NCBI RefSeq assembly: GCF_040543805.1
Contig: NZ_JBEUMS010000016.1
Span: 62,001 to 126,000, forward strand
Source: Arcicella rosea
Lineage (GTDB): Bacteria > Bacteroidota > Bacteroidia > Cytophagales > Spirosomataceae
Direction of reading: 5' to 3'
DNA length: 64,000 nt
Below, in pieces: positions 36,353-45,533 of the stretch; the first letter of the stretch is position 1, and every line of letters begins with the position of its first letter. The notes under the pieces were generated by a model, which saw only the letters and a program-made list of their open reading frames with translations, was not told the DNA's origin and searched no databases. Both the position numbers and the translations under genes were made by a program.

Positions 36353-37480
36353 ATGTTCGTCACTAAACCTTCAAATAAAAAAACAAAAATTCTGCATATT
36401 GCTACTGGTAATTATTCACCAAGGGTAATAAAAGAAGTAAGTACTTTAGTTGAACATTACGAAGTCTATGTAATTCAAGCTGTTAGATTAAAAGACAGTG
36501 AATCTAAAGCTCATTTTTATCACATCAATTATTACCCACAACTTTGGAAAAGAATCTGTTTTAATTTTCCAAAAATCCTATTTTGGTATTTTAAAATTCA
36601 GCCCAAAGTCGTTCATATCCATGTGATTGAGTTAATCCCGATTGCCTATCTATTTTCTTTACTCAAGACAAAAGTTGTTTTTGACATCTACGAAGATTTT
36701 CATAAAAAACTTCCAACAAAGCAGAAAAACAACATTCTTTTATCATTGTTTTCGTATTTCGACAAACTTTCTTCAAAACATTTCAACCTAATTTTTGCTG
36801 AAAATACTTATCTGACGAGTTATCCCAACATTATAAAAAATCACGAAGTCATTTTAAATTTTCCTCGAAAAGCCGACTTTGAAACTATTTATTTCCATTT
36901 CAACATTACAAACCCTGAAGTTTTTTATATCGGACAAATCTCAAATAATCGATGTATTGAAAAACTCTTGGAGGCAATCTATCTATTAAAAGAGCTTTAT
37001 CCAAACATCAAATTGCATTTATTTGGATATTTTTCAAGTAATGATTTCCCAAGAAAACTAGAAGTATTAATAAAAGAATATGATTTAGAAGAAAATGTTT
37101 TAAAATATGGGATGACGTCTTTTAAAGAAGCAGCCGAAATTGCTAAAAATGCTTTTGTTGGAATCGCTTTACTCAAAGATATTGGTGATTATAAAATCTC
37201 GTATCCTACCAAAATGTTTGAATATATGGCGTCTGGTTTGCCTGTAATTACTTCAAATTTTAAACATTGTTTATCGGTAATTAATTCCACAAAAGCTGGG
37301 TTTGGAGTAAACCCTGAAAGTGTTCAAGAGATTTTTGAAGTTATTAATTGGTTTATTCAAAACCCAAAAGAAGCGAAAGAAATGGGAAATTTAGGAAAAG
37401 AAGCCATTCAAAAACAATATAATTGGGAAAGTGAAGCTAAAAAATTAATAGCGTTTTATCAGAAAGTATTGGCTGATTAA
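36353..37480 (+). CDS. Glycosyltransferase, GT4 family (GT-B fold)
   Basis: 375 residues. The N-terminal half has KILHIATGNYSPRVIKEVS and KVVHIHVIELIPIAYLF; the C-terminal half has the nucleotide-sugar-binding sequence FYIGQISNNRCIEKLLEAI and SYPTKMFEYMASGLPVI, the E-x7-E-like GT4 signature. No signal peptide. Retaining GT4 enzymes build polysaccharides and glycolipids. The end overlaps the convergent GT2 gene by four bases. Donor and acceptor unknown; the two neighbouring glycosyltransferases may serve the same glycan. Confidence 0.85.
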   Translation: MFVTKPSNKKTKILHIATGNYSPRVIKEVSTLVEHYEVYVIQAVRLKDSESKAHFYHINYYPQLWKRICFNFPKILFWYFKIQPKVVHIHVIELIPIAYLFSLLKTKVVFDIYEDFHKKLPTKQKNNILLSLFSYFDKLSSKHFNLIFAENTYLTSYPNIIKNHEVILNFPRKADFETIYFHFNITNPEVFYIGQISNNRCIEKLLEAIYLLKELYPNIKLHLFGYFSSNDFPRKLEVLIKEYDLEENVLKYGMTSFKEAAEIAKNAFVGIALLKDIGDYKISYPTKMFEYMASGLPVITSNFKHCLSVINSTKAGFGVNPESVQEIFEVINWFIQNPKEAKEMGNLGKEAIQKQYNWESEAKKLIAFYQKVLAD

Positions 37481-38427
37481 AGTCTAAATGTATTAAATTT
37501 CAGATAAACAAAGTTCAATGGAATACTAAATCTAATGATAATACAAAGTAATTTACTCTTAAAAGTATGTCCTTTTAGCTGGTTTAGCATTTTAATTACT
37601 TCTTCACCTGCTTCAAAATTCTCAGTAAAAGCACATTGTTTTAACACTAAATAAAGCCTTTTAGCTAGGGCTTCATTTTCAGTTTCGTTACGATTTAAAC
37701 TTTGTACTTTGGCACAAACTTTTACCGTTGAAACAACTAATTGATTCTTTTTTTGAATAAATCTGGAAGAAAGTGACGATGATACTTTTCTTTGAAAAGT
37801 CAACATTTCTGGCAAGTAAGCATATTCCCAATTTCTTGATGAACGAATCCAAAAATCGAAATCTTCATACGCTAATGTTTCATCATAGCCATTCAAACTA
37901 TCCAATACTTCTTTTTTTATCATCATTGTAGAAGGCAGAATAAAAGATTGCTCTATTAATTTTGAATAAATATTTCCTTCAGGAATACTTTGGTTTTCAT
38001 CATCATATAAAGTTCTCAAAGTATTTCCTTGCTCATCTATAAAAATGGCATTTGAAAAAACTACTCCACACGAATCACTCAATGATTCAAAATACTTTAC
38101 TTGCTTTTCTATTCTGGTATTTTCTAAGACATCATCTGTCGCTAAATCAATGATATATTTCCCTTTAGCCAATAAAAGTGCTTGATTGAATGATTTACAA
38201 TTTCCAATATTCTTTTCATTAAAAAACCATTGAACTGCTGGAAAATCTTGAAGTAAAGCTAGTATTTTTTGTTGACTATCATCTTCACTCGCATCATCAA
38301 CAACTATTAATTGAATTGCCTTATAAGTTTGATGAAGTACTGAAGAAAGAGATTCTATCAGAAATGCTGAATGATTGTAACAAAGGGCTATGACAGTAAC
38401 AATAGGTAGGTTTTCAGGATTTTTCAT
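37477..38427 (-). CDS. Glycosyltransferase, GT2 family (soluble)
   Basis: 316 residues. GT-A domain from residue 8 (VTVIALCYNHSAFLIESLSS), with VVDDASEDDS, the DXD-like IIDLATDDVL, and NIGNCKSFNQAL typical of the family. The C-terminal helix region after about residue 220 has no long membrane segment. It resembles WcaA-type polysaccharide enzymes. It lies 21 bp downstream of the YihY-like gene on the same strand and overlaps the convergent GT4 gene by four bases. Confidence 0.85.
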   Translation of the reverse strand: MKNPENLPIVTVIALCYNHSAFLIESLSSVLHQTYKAIQLIVVDDASEDDSQQKILALLQDFPAVQWFFNEKNIGNCKSFNQALLLAKGKYIIDLATDDVLENTRIEKQVKYFESLSDSCGVVFSNAIFIDEQGNTLRTLYDDENQSIPEGNIYSKLIEQSFILPSTMMIKKEVLDSLNGYDETLAYEDFDFWIRSSRNWEYAYLPEMLTFQRKVSSSLSSRFIQKKNQLVVSTVKVCAKVQSLNRNETENEALAKRLYLVLKQCAFTENFEAGEEVIKMLNQLKGHTFKSKLLCIIIRFSIPLNFVYLKFNTFRL

Positions 38428-38448
38428 ATTGTAGAAATACTTGTTTAA

Positions 38449-39396
38449 TTATGTTTCAGTTTCAATCGCTTTTTTAGATTCGGTTGACCCGTATAAAGTT
38501 TCAGCAATACTTGCATTGATTTCAAAACCTAAAATCAAAACTAAAGCAACCAAATAAAGCCAAACCATTAAGGCGATAAAAGTACCGATTGCACCATAAA
38601 GTTTATTGTACGTTGCAAAATTTGAGAGGTAATAAGAAAACAAATTTGAGAGAAGAATCGTAAGAATTGAAGCCGTGATAGAACCTGCATTGATAAATTT
38701 CCATTTTTTATGAATGGCTGGCGCCCAATAATAAATGATGGAAATGGTAATAAAAAACACTAAAAATATTACCAAATAAGTAAGTAACTGTAAGGCGTAA
38801 AAAGTAAAATCTCGATTCATGATTCCTTCATCAAACAAGAAATCTACAATCAATCGACCCACAATCAAGAAACCTATCGCTACAATCAACACAAAAGTGA
38901 GTAGGAAATTTAACATCACTGCAATCAGCCTTGCTTTAATAAAACCACGTTGTTCAGAGGTTTTATACGTTAGGTTAAAAGCTCTCATCAAAGCCATCAT
39001 TCCACTTGTAGAAGCATATAAAGCAAAGATAAAACCCAATGAAAGTACTCCTCCACGTGGTTTACTTACGATTTCAATAATGGTTTCTTGTGCTTCGTGG
39101 AAAATTCCTTTGGGCAATACTTCTGAAAGTAACGCAATAATTTTTAAATCAAGATGATTAACAGGAATGTATGGAATGAGTGAGAAAAGGAAAATTATCG
39201 TAGGGAATATCGCTAAAGTAAAATTATAAGCCACAGCCGCCGCACGAACATCAATATCAAACTGAAGAATTTTATTGATTAATACTTCTAATACTTGATA
39301 TACAGTTTTTGCTGCATTTTCTAAATGATAGGTCTTCAAGAAAAGGCGAAAACGGTAATAGAGTTCTGTATGTTTTATTTTTTCTAGCATTTCCAA
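38449..39396 (-). CDS. YihY/virulence factor BrkB family membrane protein
   Basis: 315 residues with six membrane helices. DVRAAAVAYNFTLAIFPTIIF, the SGMMALMRAFNLTYKT segment and KKWKFINAGSITASIL match the UPF0761/YihY family, once wrongly called RNase BN. Function is not established. It starts 14 bp after the thioesterase stop on the same strand and precedes the GT2 gene, so the three may be co-transcribed. Confidence 0.88.
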   Translation of the reverse strand: MEMLEKIKHTELYYRFRLFLKTYHLENAAKTVYQVLEVLINKILQFDIDVRAAAVAYNFTLAIFPTIIFLFSLIPYIPVNHLDLKIIALLSEVLPKGIFHEAQETIIEIVSKPRGGVLSLGFIFALYASTSGMMALMRAFNLTYKTSEQRGFIKARLIAVMLNFLLTFVLIVAIGFLIVGRLIVDFLFDEGIMNRDFTFYALQLLTYLVIFLVFFITISIIYYWAPAIHKKWKFINAGSITASILTILLSNLFSYYLSNFATYNKLYGAIGTFIALMVWLYLVALVLILGFEINASIAETLYGSTESKKAIETET

Positions 39397-39410
39397 TTTT
39401 ATATGACCGA

Positions 39411-39818
39411 TTAAGTAAAAAATGTACTCAATCGGTCTAACAATTCTTTCGGGGCCGTTGTAAGTCTATTGTTTTCCATCTTTACAAAGACCAAAGTAGT
39501 TTCACCTTTGTGTACCAACGTGCCTTTGCTATTGAGAATTTCGTAAAAGAAAACTACCCTAGCGGCAGGAAGGTTTTTAATGGTAGTACGAATAGTCAGC
39601 AAATCATCATACAAAGCAGGAGCAATAAACTTTGAAGTATTTTCATAAACGGGCATCATCACGCCAGAATCTTCCATTGCTTTATAACTAAAGCCCAAAC
39701 TTCTCAATGCCTCTACCCTACCTATTTCATAAAGTCTTGCATAATTTCCATAATATACATAACCCATTTGGTCGGTATCGGCATATCTTACTCTGTACTG
39801 ATAATCGTGTTGATACAT
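39411..39818 (-). CDS. Acyl-CoA thioesterase, YbgC/4-hydroxybenzoyl-CoA thioesterase type
   Basis: 135 residues, one hotdog domain. The active-site motif YADTDQMGYVYYGNYARLYE contains the catalytic Asp (residue 16), followed by RVEALRSLGFSY. Members hydrolyse short acyl-CoAs; E. coli YbgC associates with the Tol-Pal complex, but no tol or pal genes are visible here. It is upstream of the YihY-like gene by 14 bp. Confidence 0.88.
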   Translation of the reverse strand: MYQHDYQYRVRYADTDQMGYVYYGNYARLYEIGRVEALRSLGFSYKAMEDSGVMMPVYENTSKFIAPALYDDLLTIRTTIKNLPAARVVFFYEILNSKGTLVHKGETTLVFVKMENNRLTTAPKELLDRLSTFFT

Positions 39819-39833
39819 TGCTTAATTTTTTTA

Positions 39834-39902
39834 TTAGCTGTGAGTTAGCTGTGAGCAACGAGCTTTGAGTTAAATAGCTTAGCTCTCAAAGCTCACAGCT
39901 AA
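39834..39902. repeat. Direct and inverted short repeat between thioesterase and mltG genes
   Basis: TTAGCTGTGAG occurs twice in tandem (39834-39844, 39845-39855). The second copy plus GCTTTGAG (39862-39869) pairs with CTCAAAGCTCACAGCTAA at 39885-39902, apart from six unpaired bases. The stem could act as a terminator for mltG, which ends at 39906 on the minus strand. Confidence 0.6.
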
Positions 39903-39905
39903 AAG

Positions 39906-40946
39906 CTATTTCCTAATATTCAATTTATTCAATGCTTCTTGATAAATACGGGCATTGTTAAGATGATCAGCAAAGGTTTCTGCAAAATTATGATAGCCTG
40001 AGAAATCTTCTTTCGCACAGAAATACAAGTACTTGTGGTGTTCATAATTTAAAACGGCATCAATAGATGCTAAATCTGGCAAGTTGATTGGGCCAGGAGG
40101 CAAACCAACAACACGATAAGTATTATATGGTGAATTAATTTGTAACAATGCCTTCGTTACTCTTTTAATAGAAAAATCTTGATGAGCAAAAATAACGGTT
40201 GGGTCTGCTCCTAAAGGCATATTGGTATTCAAGCGATTCATGTAAACACCTGCTACTCTTGGCTTTTCATCTGCTTTTTTCGTTTCAGCCTCTACAATCG
40301 AAGCCATGATTTGCGCTCTGATTGGGTCTAAACCAATTTCTGTAGCTTTTCTCTTGCGTTCTTCTGTCCAAAACTTATCATACCAAGTTTTCATGGTATT
40401 CATTAACTCATCGGGACTTGTATTCCAATATACTTCATAAGTATTTGGCAAGAACATACACATAATTGTTTCTTTGGTAAATCCGTACTTTCTAGCAACG
40501 GCAGTGTCTTCTAACATTGTTGCCAAAGCGGTAGAATCAAATTCAAAACGATTACCGATTTTATGAACTAAATCTTTCTTTAAACGAATATTATTGAAAG
40601 TAAGCTTAATGGCATCTTGGTTTCCAGAACGAAGTTTTTTGATTACTTCATAATTCCCCATATCTGCTTTAATGACGTAACGTCCTTCACGAACATTGTC
40701 TTTATACTTCAATAATTTTGCTAAAAACTTGAATGACAATTCGTCTTTAACAATTTTATGTTTACTCAAAGAATCCCAAACGGTTTCAAAAGTTGCTCCT
40801 TTTGGAATCAAAAGGGCAAAGCCTTTTTTTTCATCTACTTCATAATTAGGCGTTTTGGTGATTTGCCAAATATAATATGAAAACATTGTCGCAAATAAAG
40901 CGAATGCGAGAAAGAAGTAGCGTAATAATTTATTGTTTTGTTGCAT
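39906..40946 (-). CDS. mltG: Endolytic murein transglycosylase MltG
   Basis: 346 residues. A single N-terminal membrane helix (about residues 7-28) anchors a periplasmic YceG domain. The catalytic Glu lies in ASIVEAETKKADEKPRVAG, followed by NRLNTNMPLGADPTVIFA, and INSPYNTYRVVGLPPGPI is the conserved C-terminal motif. MltG cuts nascent peptidoglycan strands and is thought to set glycan chain length. Full length; no neighbours of the same pathway except uppP and rlpA elsewhere in the window. Confidence 0.93.
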   Translation of the reverse strand: MQQNNKLLRYFFLAFALFATMFSYYIWQITKTPNYEVDEKKGFALLIPKGATFETVWDSLSKHKIVKDELSFKFLAKLLKYKDNVREGRYVIKADMGNYEVIKKLRSGNQDAIKLTFNNIRLKKDLVHKIGNRFEFDSTALATMLEDTAVARKYGFTKETIMCMFLPNTYEVYWNTSPDELMNTMKTWYDKFWTEERKRKATEIGLDPIRAQIMASIVEAETKKADEKPRVAGVYMNRLNTNMPLGADPTVIFAHQDFSIKRVTKALLQINSPYNTYRVVGLPPGPINLPDLASIDAVLNYEHHKYLYFCAKEDFSGYHNFAETFADHLNNARIYQEALNKLNIRK

Positions 40947-41031
40947 TGTGATGATAATGAAATAAACGCAAGCGTTCTTTTAAAATGATTGTTTTTATTT
41001 TAATGATTTGTTTTTAGAATTATAGTACTTT

Positions 41032-41448
41032 TTAATCTATCCAATTTTCATAGACTAGTCCTTCAATCCTCATCATCTCTTTTACATTTCGACTTACAAG
41101 TACACAATCTTCTAATATTGCTGTGCAACCAATCAACAAATCAAAATCACTGATGGGAGTTCCTATTCTTCTTAATCTAGTTTTTTGTTCTGCAAAGAGT
41201 TCAAATACAGGTCTAATAGGTAAAACTCTATTTTGAAAACTTTCTGTAAACTGCTTTAATTTAAGTCGATTTTCTTCTTTCTTTGTGGAAGTGCTATTGG
41301 CTATTCCATACATTAACTCAAGGATAGTCAACTCTGAGATAAAACAATTTTCTACCCCTACAGAAGAAATTTTAGCAGGAATATTGAAATCATTTTTGAT
41401 AAAATGAATACAAATATTTGAGTCTAATAAATACTTTATTCTGCCCAT
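41032..41448 (-). CDS. PIN domain toxin (VapC-like)
   Basis: 138 residues. The PIN-domain acidic residues are visible: the first Asp in YLLDSNICIHFIK, Glu in ELTILELMYGIA, and the later Asp in PISDFDLLIGCTAI. Members are RNases that cut tRNA or rRNA when freed from their antitoxin. Its start overlaps the end of the upstream antitoxin gene by 13 bp, the usual antitoxin-toxin order. It ends in EGLVYENWI, a motif common to VapC toxins. Confidence 0.88.
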   Translation of the reverse strand: MGRIKYLLDSNICIHFIKNDFNIPAKISSVGVENCFISELTILELMYGIANSTSTKKEENRLKLKQFTESFQNRVLPIRPVFELFAEQKTRLRRIGTPISDFDLLIGCTAILEDCVLVSRNVKEMMRIEGLVYENWID

Positions 41449-41684
41449 GAAGTATCAATATCTTTATTTGTCCTTGATTCTTCAATTATTTTTATCAATT
41501 CATCGCTTGTCTCTGGTAAATCAAAGCTTCCTGCTAACGCATAAAAAGCCTTTTCATCCGAAACATTATCTGTTATGTCTATTTCACTAGCACTAATTCT
41601 AAATTTAGCTTTCAACCTTTTAGCCAAATCTATAAAAAGCTGATAATCTGCCTGAGAACTTGGTTCAATGATGATTGTGTTCAT
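41436..41684 (-). CDS. Putative antitoxin (DUF2683-like) partner of the PIN toxin
   Basis: 82 residues from the ATG at 41684; the frame extends upstream to 41729, but MNTIIIEPSSQADYQLFIDL is a typical start for short DUF2683-type Bacteroidota antitoxins. The second half is acidic and helical (DLPETSDELIKIIEES) and ends NKDIDTSWAE, suited to binding the toxin. It lies directly upstream of and overlaps the PIN gene by 13 bp. It probably neutralises the toxin and may repress the operon. Confidence 0.75.
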   Translation of the reverse strand: MNTIIIEPSSQADYQLFIDLAKRLKAKFRISASEIDITDNVSDEKAFYALAGSFDLPETSDELIKIIEESRTNKDIDTSWAE

Positions 41685-41789
41685 ATTTCTTAAATAAATA
41701 ATGTTGTTTTCAATAAAGTTACAATACAATAATTATTGTTAATGAATCCCTAAAATCACCATTAAAGATAAAACATTTTACCGCTATCC

Positions 41790-42860
41790 TTAAAACGCTA
41801 TTCCAAATCTGTCTGCTAAAGCTTGTAAATCTTTTACGACTGGTTCTAAAAGATTAATGCCATTGGCTTTGCGTTCTGCTTCAATTTCTCTTTCTGGATC
41901 ACCCGGCACTAATACTTTTTTGCCTTCTACAGCTTCGGCTGCATGGAAACGGTCAATCCATTTATCCATATCTGCTTTAAATTCTTCTGCTGGACGGAAA
42001 GCATCAATCCTCATTGCTCCCAAGAAATGCCCTGTTCCTTTTCCTACTTGTTCACCTGCTGTCATAAAACCTGCGGTTGCAAATGGAGGAACCCAAGGGC
42101 CAAAGTTTGCACCAGATAATACGCCTGAAAAAATATCTACAATAGCACCTAATCCATAACCTTTGTGCGAACCATGTTCACGGTCGCCACCGAGTGGTAA
42201 TAATGCGCCGCCATTTTTTACGGCATTTGAATCGTCTGTAGGATTTCCTTCTTTATCTTGTACCCAACCAATTGGTGCAGGTGAACCTTTTCTTTGTAAA
42301 ATCTCCATTTTCCCATAAGCTACTGCTGTACTGGCAAAGTCAGCTACGAAAGCAGGATTATTCTTTGCTGGAACTGCTACCGCAATGGGATTAGTTCCTA
42401 AAAGCTTTTCTTTTGAAAAAGTAGGTGTTACCAATGGAGCGGCGTTGGTCATCGCCCAACCAATCATATCATTGTCTGAAGCCATCATTGCATGATAACC
42501 TGCAATACCAAAATGATTTGAGTTTTGTACTGAAATCCAACCTGAACCTACATTAGTCGCTTTTTCCATTGCAATTTTCATCGCATAAGGTGCTACAACC
42601 AAACCTAAGCCTTTGTCGCCATCAATTACCGCTGTTGAAGGAGTTTGATGTATAATTTTAATGTTCGGTGTTGGGTTTAATCTTCCATTATCATACAAAC
42701 GAACATAGCCACTTAGTCTTGCTGTTCCATGAGAATCTACTCCTCTTAAATCAGCAGAAATTAATACTTTCGAAGCTAAATCGGCATCTGTTTCAGAGCA
42801 ACCTATCGAAAGAAATACATTTTTAATAAAGTTTTGCAGGTAGCTATATTCGTAAATCAT
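41790..42860 (-). CDS. Malate/L-lactate dehydrogenase family oxidoreductase (Ldh2/MDH2)
   Basis: 356 residues. The fold is recognised by RGVDSHGTARLSGYV, NSNHFGIAGYHAMMA, TNPIAVAVPAKN and HKGYGLGAIVDIFSGVL. Unlike the classical Rossmann dehydrogenases this family has its own NAD(P)-binding fold, and members act on malate, lactate, ureidoglycolate or 2,3-diketogulonate. The actual substrate cannot be decided from the sequence alone, and no pathway partners are adjacent. Confidence 0.88.
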   Translation of the reverse strand: MIYEYSYLQNFIKNVFLSIGCSETDADLASKVLISADLRGVDSHGTARLSGYVRLYDNGRLNPTPNIKIIHQTPSTAVIDGDKGLGLVVAPYAMKIAMEKATNVGSGWISVQNSNHFGIAGYHAMMASDNDMIGWAMTNAAPLVTPTFSKEKLLGTNPIAVAVPAKNNPAFVADFASTAVAYGKMEILQRKGSPAPIGWVQDKEGNPTDDSNAVKNGGALLPLGGDREHGSHKGYGLGAIVDIFSGVLSGANFGPWVPPFATAGFMTAGEQVGKGTGHFLGAMRIDAFRPAEEFKADMDKWIDRFHAAEAVEGKKVLVPGDPEREIEAERKANGINLLEPVVKDLQALADRFGIAF

Positions 42861-42918
42861 AAATGAATTGGAGATTATTTTCTAAAAATTGAATGAATTT
42901 ATACTAATTCAAGGTCGG

Positions 42919-42926
42919 CAAAATTA
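42919..42926 (-). promoter_or_regulatory. Candidate promoter -7 element for the malate/lactate dehydrogenase gene
   Basis: TAATTTTG fits TAnnTTTG on the minus strand, 58 bp upstream of the gene start. A weak TTTC lies 20 bases further upstream. Confidence 0.35.
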
Positions 42927-43095
42927 CGAATAATTGTTCGATGAAAGTCTTTTTTCGAGTAAAAAGCAGAAATATCACTAGATTTATCCCCTAAATCTCT
43001 CCAAACTTACTGAATTCAGGATGATTAATAAATGAAGATTTTGTATATTCCTTATGAAATAAATACTTTCCTGTAGTAGAATCTCAATCAATACT

Positions 43096-43103
43096 TACTT
43101 TTG
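43096..43103 (+). promoter_or_regulatory. Candidate promoter -7 element for the DUF502 gene
   Basis: TACTTTTG fits TAnnTTTG, 103 bp upstream of the ATG. No clear -33 partner. Confidence 0.3.
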
Positions 43104-43206
43104 TGAGAAATTGAAAAATATTGTCTCTGTTTCTTTTCAATCAAAGAACCCAGCTATCTAGTAAAACGTTAACCAAGCATCCATTGAGCATATAAATTTT
43201 AATAAA

Positions 43207-43782
43207 ATGTCTTTCAGATTCAAACGTATTAGTGCCAGCCTTTTTGGCTATTTCGTAAAAGGTTTATTTTTACTCGCCCCTGTTTACATAACAGGTTACA
43301 TCATTTTCAACCTGCTGAATTCATTAGACCAAGAATTTTACTTTTACTTCCGTGGAACTGGCTTAGTCATTATGGTGGCAATCATCATGATTGTTGGCTT
43401 TTTAGGTTCAACGTTCATTTCTTTGCCATTGATTCAAATTCTGGAAGAAGGAGTTTCTAAACTTCCTTTGGTGGGTTTAATTTACTTTTCTTTAAAAGAC
43501 CTCATCGGTGCTTTTGTTGGCGATAAAAAGAAGTTTAACCAACCCGTAAAATTTATTTTGAACAAAGAAAATGGCATCCAAAAATTAGGTTTCATCACAC
43601 AAACAGATTTAGGTTTTTTAGATATTCAAGATGCTGTGCTAGTTTACTGCCCACATTCTTATGCTTTCTCTGGTGAAATCTTTGTTGTTCCAAGTGCCAA
43701 TGTTACTTTATTGAATATTCCTGCTTCCGATGCCATGAAAATGATTGTTTCAGGTGGCGTTTCTTTATCAAGCGCTCCTTAA
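43207..43782 (+). CDS. DUF502 family membrane protein
   Basis: 191 residues with two N-terminal membrane helices. FVKGLFLLAPVYITGYIIF and IVGFLGSTFISLPL, then LPLVGLIYFSLKDLIGAF, are the family hallmarks, followed by a soluble domain ending ASDAMKMIVSGGVS. Found in many bacteria; function not established. It is about 150 bp upstream of the FMN oxidoreductase gene on the same strand. Confidence 0.85.
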   Translation: MSFRFKRISASLFGYFVKGLFLLAPVYITGYIIFNLLNSLDQEFYFYFRGTGLVIMVAIIMIVGFLGSTFISLPLIQILEEGVSKLPLVGLIYFSLKDLIGAFVGDKKKFNQPVKFILNKENGIQKLGFITQTDLGFLDIQDAVLVYCPHSYAFSGEIFVVPSANVTLLNIPASDAMKMIVSGGVSLSSAP

Positions 43783-43931
43783 TTTTTTTTGGGTATTTCT
43801 ATACAACATTAATCTTCTTATTTAGTTAAATGATTGCAAAGCGTAATTCTCCTTAAAAGTTAATGCGCTTTGCTATTGATTAATTTTGCTTTCTTACAAA
43901 ATTCTAACATTCTAATTTACGCTCATCATTT

Positions 43932-45494
43932 ATGGTTCTCATAAGTATTTTTTCCAATTTTTCTTGGTGGTTCATTATTCCAATTGCCTTACTCGTTTTG
44001 GCACTTCGTGACATTCTTCAAAATCGCCATACCATTCAACATAACTTTCCAGTGGTCGGTCATATTCGATATATGCTCGAAAAAATTGGTCCTGAACTCA
44101 GACAATACATCGTTGCCAACAACCGTGAAGAACTTCCTTTTAACAGAGGTGAAAGAGCTTGGGTGTATGCTTCTTCTAAGAAAGAAAACAATTTACAAGG
44201 TTTTGGTTCTGACCAAGATTTTAATGCAGCAGGCTATATTTTTATTAAACATGCCATGCTTGGGCATAAAGTTTCGGCAAATCATCCCAATCAAAAAGAC
44301 CCAAGTGCGGTGCCTTGTTCAAAAACTATTGGTGAATACCATAAACGTAAGCGTCCTTATAAACCATATTCTGTAGTAAATATTTCAGGAATGAGTTATG
44401 GCTCTTTGTCTGCTAAAGCCATTGAATCGTTAAATAAAGGAGCTTTAAAATTTGGCTGTTATCACAACACTGGCGAAGGTTCACTTTCGCCATATCATAA
44501 ATATGGAGCTGATGTGGTAGTAAATATTGGTACTGCTTACTTTGGTGTAAGAGATGATGATGGTAATTTTTCAATGGAGAAATTAATTAAAATGACTTCA
44601 GAAAATCAATTCATCAGAGCATTGGAACTAAAGCTTTCTCAAGGTGCAAAACCGGGCAAAGGTGGAATGTTACCTGCTGCTAAAATCACAAAGGAAATCT
44701 CTGAAATCAGACATATCCCGATGGGTAAAGATGCTCTTTCTCCTGCATTTCATTCAGAGTTCTCTAGCATTCCTGAAATGGTTAATTTCATTGAATTAAT
44801 GGCTAGTAAAACGGGTTTGCCTGTAGGAATTAAGTCGGCAGTAGGGAAATTAGAGATGTGGGAAGAACTTGCACAGTATATGGTGAAAACTGGAAAAGGT
44901 CCAGACTTTATTACAATTGATGGTGGCGAAGGTGGAACGGGTGCTGCACCTCATGCTTTTGCAGATCACGTTTCTTTACCCTTTAATTATGGTTTTACAA
45001 GGGTTTATAAGATTTTCCAGAAGTATGAATTGGCAGATAAAATTGTATTTATTGGTTCTGGTAAATTAGGTTTTCCTGAAAAAGCAATGATGGCATTTGC
45101 TATGGGTTGTGATGTAATCAATGTAGCCCGTGAAGCAATGATGTCTATCGGTTGTATTCAGGCACAGGTTTGTCATACCAATCGTTGTCCAGCGGGTGTG
45201 GCTACTTCAAGTCCTTGGTTACAAGGTGGAATCGACCCAGCGCTTAAAAGCGAGCGTTTTTACAATTATGTAAAGACATTGAACAAAGAAATTCTGGAGA
45301 TTACTCATGCTTGTGGTTATGAACACCCTAGTCAGATGACAATGCAAGATGTTGATATGGTAATGGGCGATAATAACAAAACACAATCACTAGCAACAAC
45401 CTTTGGATACAATAAAACTAAAGTACCCTTTGAAAGTGTAGAGAAATTATTGCAAAGCCCTTATTTAGGTGGTGGAAAAGCAAAGCTTAATTAA
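43932..45494 (+). CDS. FMN-binding glutamate synthase family protein
   Basis: 520 residues. After an N-terminal hydrophobic segment (residues 10-26), the chain is a GltB-type FMN barrel: VNISGMSYGSLSAKAIESL, DFITIDGGEGGTGAAP and FIGSGKLGFPEKAMM. A CX5CX4C motif (Cys408, Cys414, Cys419 in GCIQAQVCHTNRCPAGVAT) matches the [3Fe-4S] site of glutamate synthase. The amidotransferase and C-terminal beta-helix domains are absent, so it is not a complete glutamate synthase. It may be an oxidoreductase of a different substrate. Confidence 0.88.
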   Translation: MVLISIFSNFSWWFIIPIALLVLALRDILQNRHTIQHNFPVVGHIRYMLEKIGPELRQYIVANNREELPFNRGERAWVYASSKKENNLQGFGSDQDFNAAGYIFIKHAMLGHKVSANHPNQKDPSAVPCSKTIGEYHKRKRPYKPYSVVNISGMSYGSLSAKAIESLNKGALKFGCYHNTGEGSLSPYHKYGADVVVNIGTAYFGVRDDDGNFSMEKLIKMTSENQFIRALELKLSQGAKPGKGGMLPAAKITKEISEIRHIPMGKDALSPAFHSEFSSIPEMVNFIELMASKTGLPVGIKSAVGKLEMWEELAQYMVKTGKGPDFITIDGGEGGTGAAPHAFADHVSLPFNYGFTRVYKIFQKYELADKIVFIGSGKLGFPEKAMMAFAMGCDVINVAREAMMSIGCIQAQVCHTNRCPAGVATSSPWLQGGIDPALKSERFYNYVKTLNKEILEITHACGYEHPSQMTMQDVDMVMGDNNKTQSLATTFGYNKTKVPFESVEKLLQSPYLGGGKAKLN

Positions 45495-45501
45495 TAATTG
45501 T

Positions 45502-45533
45502 AAAAAGGATGGTTTAAAGCCATCCTTTTTTAT
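45502..45533 (+). terminator. Rho-independent terminator after the FMN oxidoreductase gene
   Basis: AAAAAGGATGG (45502-45512) pairs with CCATCCTTTTT (45520-45530), followed by further T residues. It separates the gene from the tandem array. Confidence 0.85.

Larger units (their letters stand above)
42861..43206. other. Intergenic region, 346 bp, between divergent genes
   Basis: No plausible gene is seen. It holds candidate promoters for both flanking genes: TAATTTTG on the minus strand (42919-42926) and TACTTTTG on the plus strand (43096-43103). No hairpin or repeat was noticed. Confidence 0.6.
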
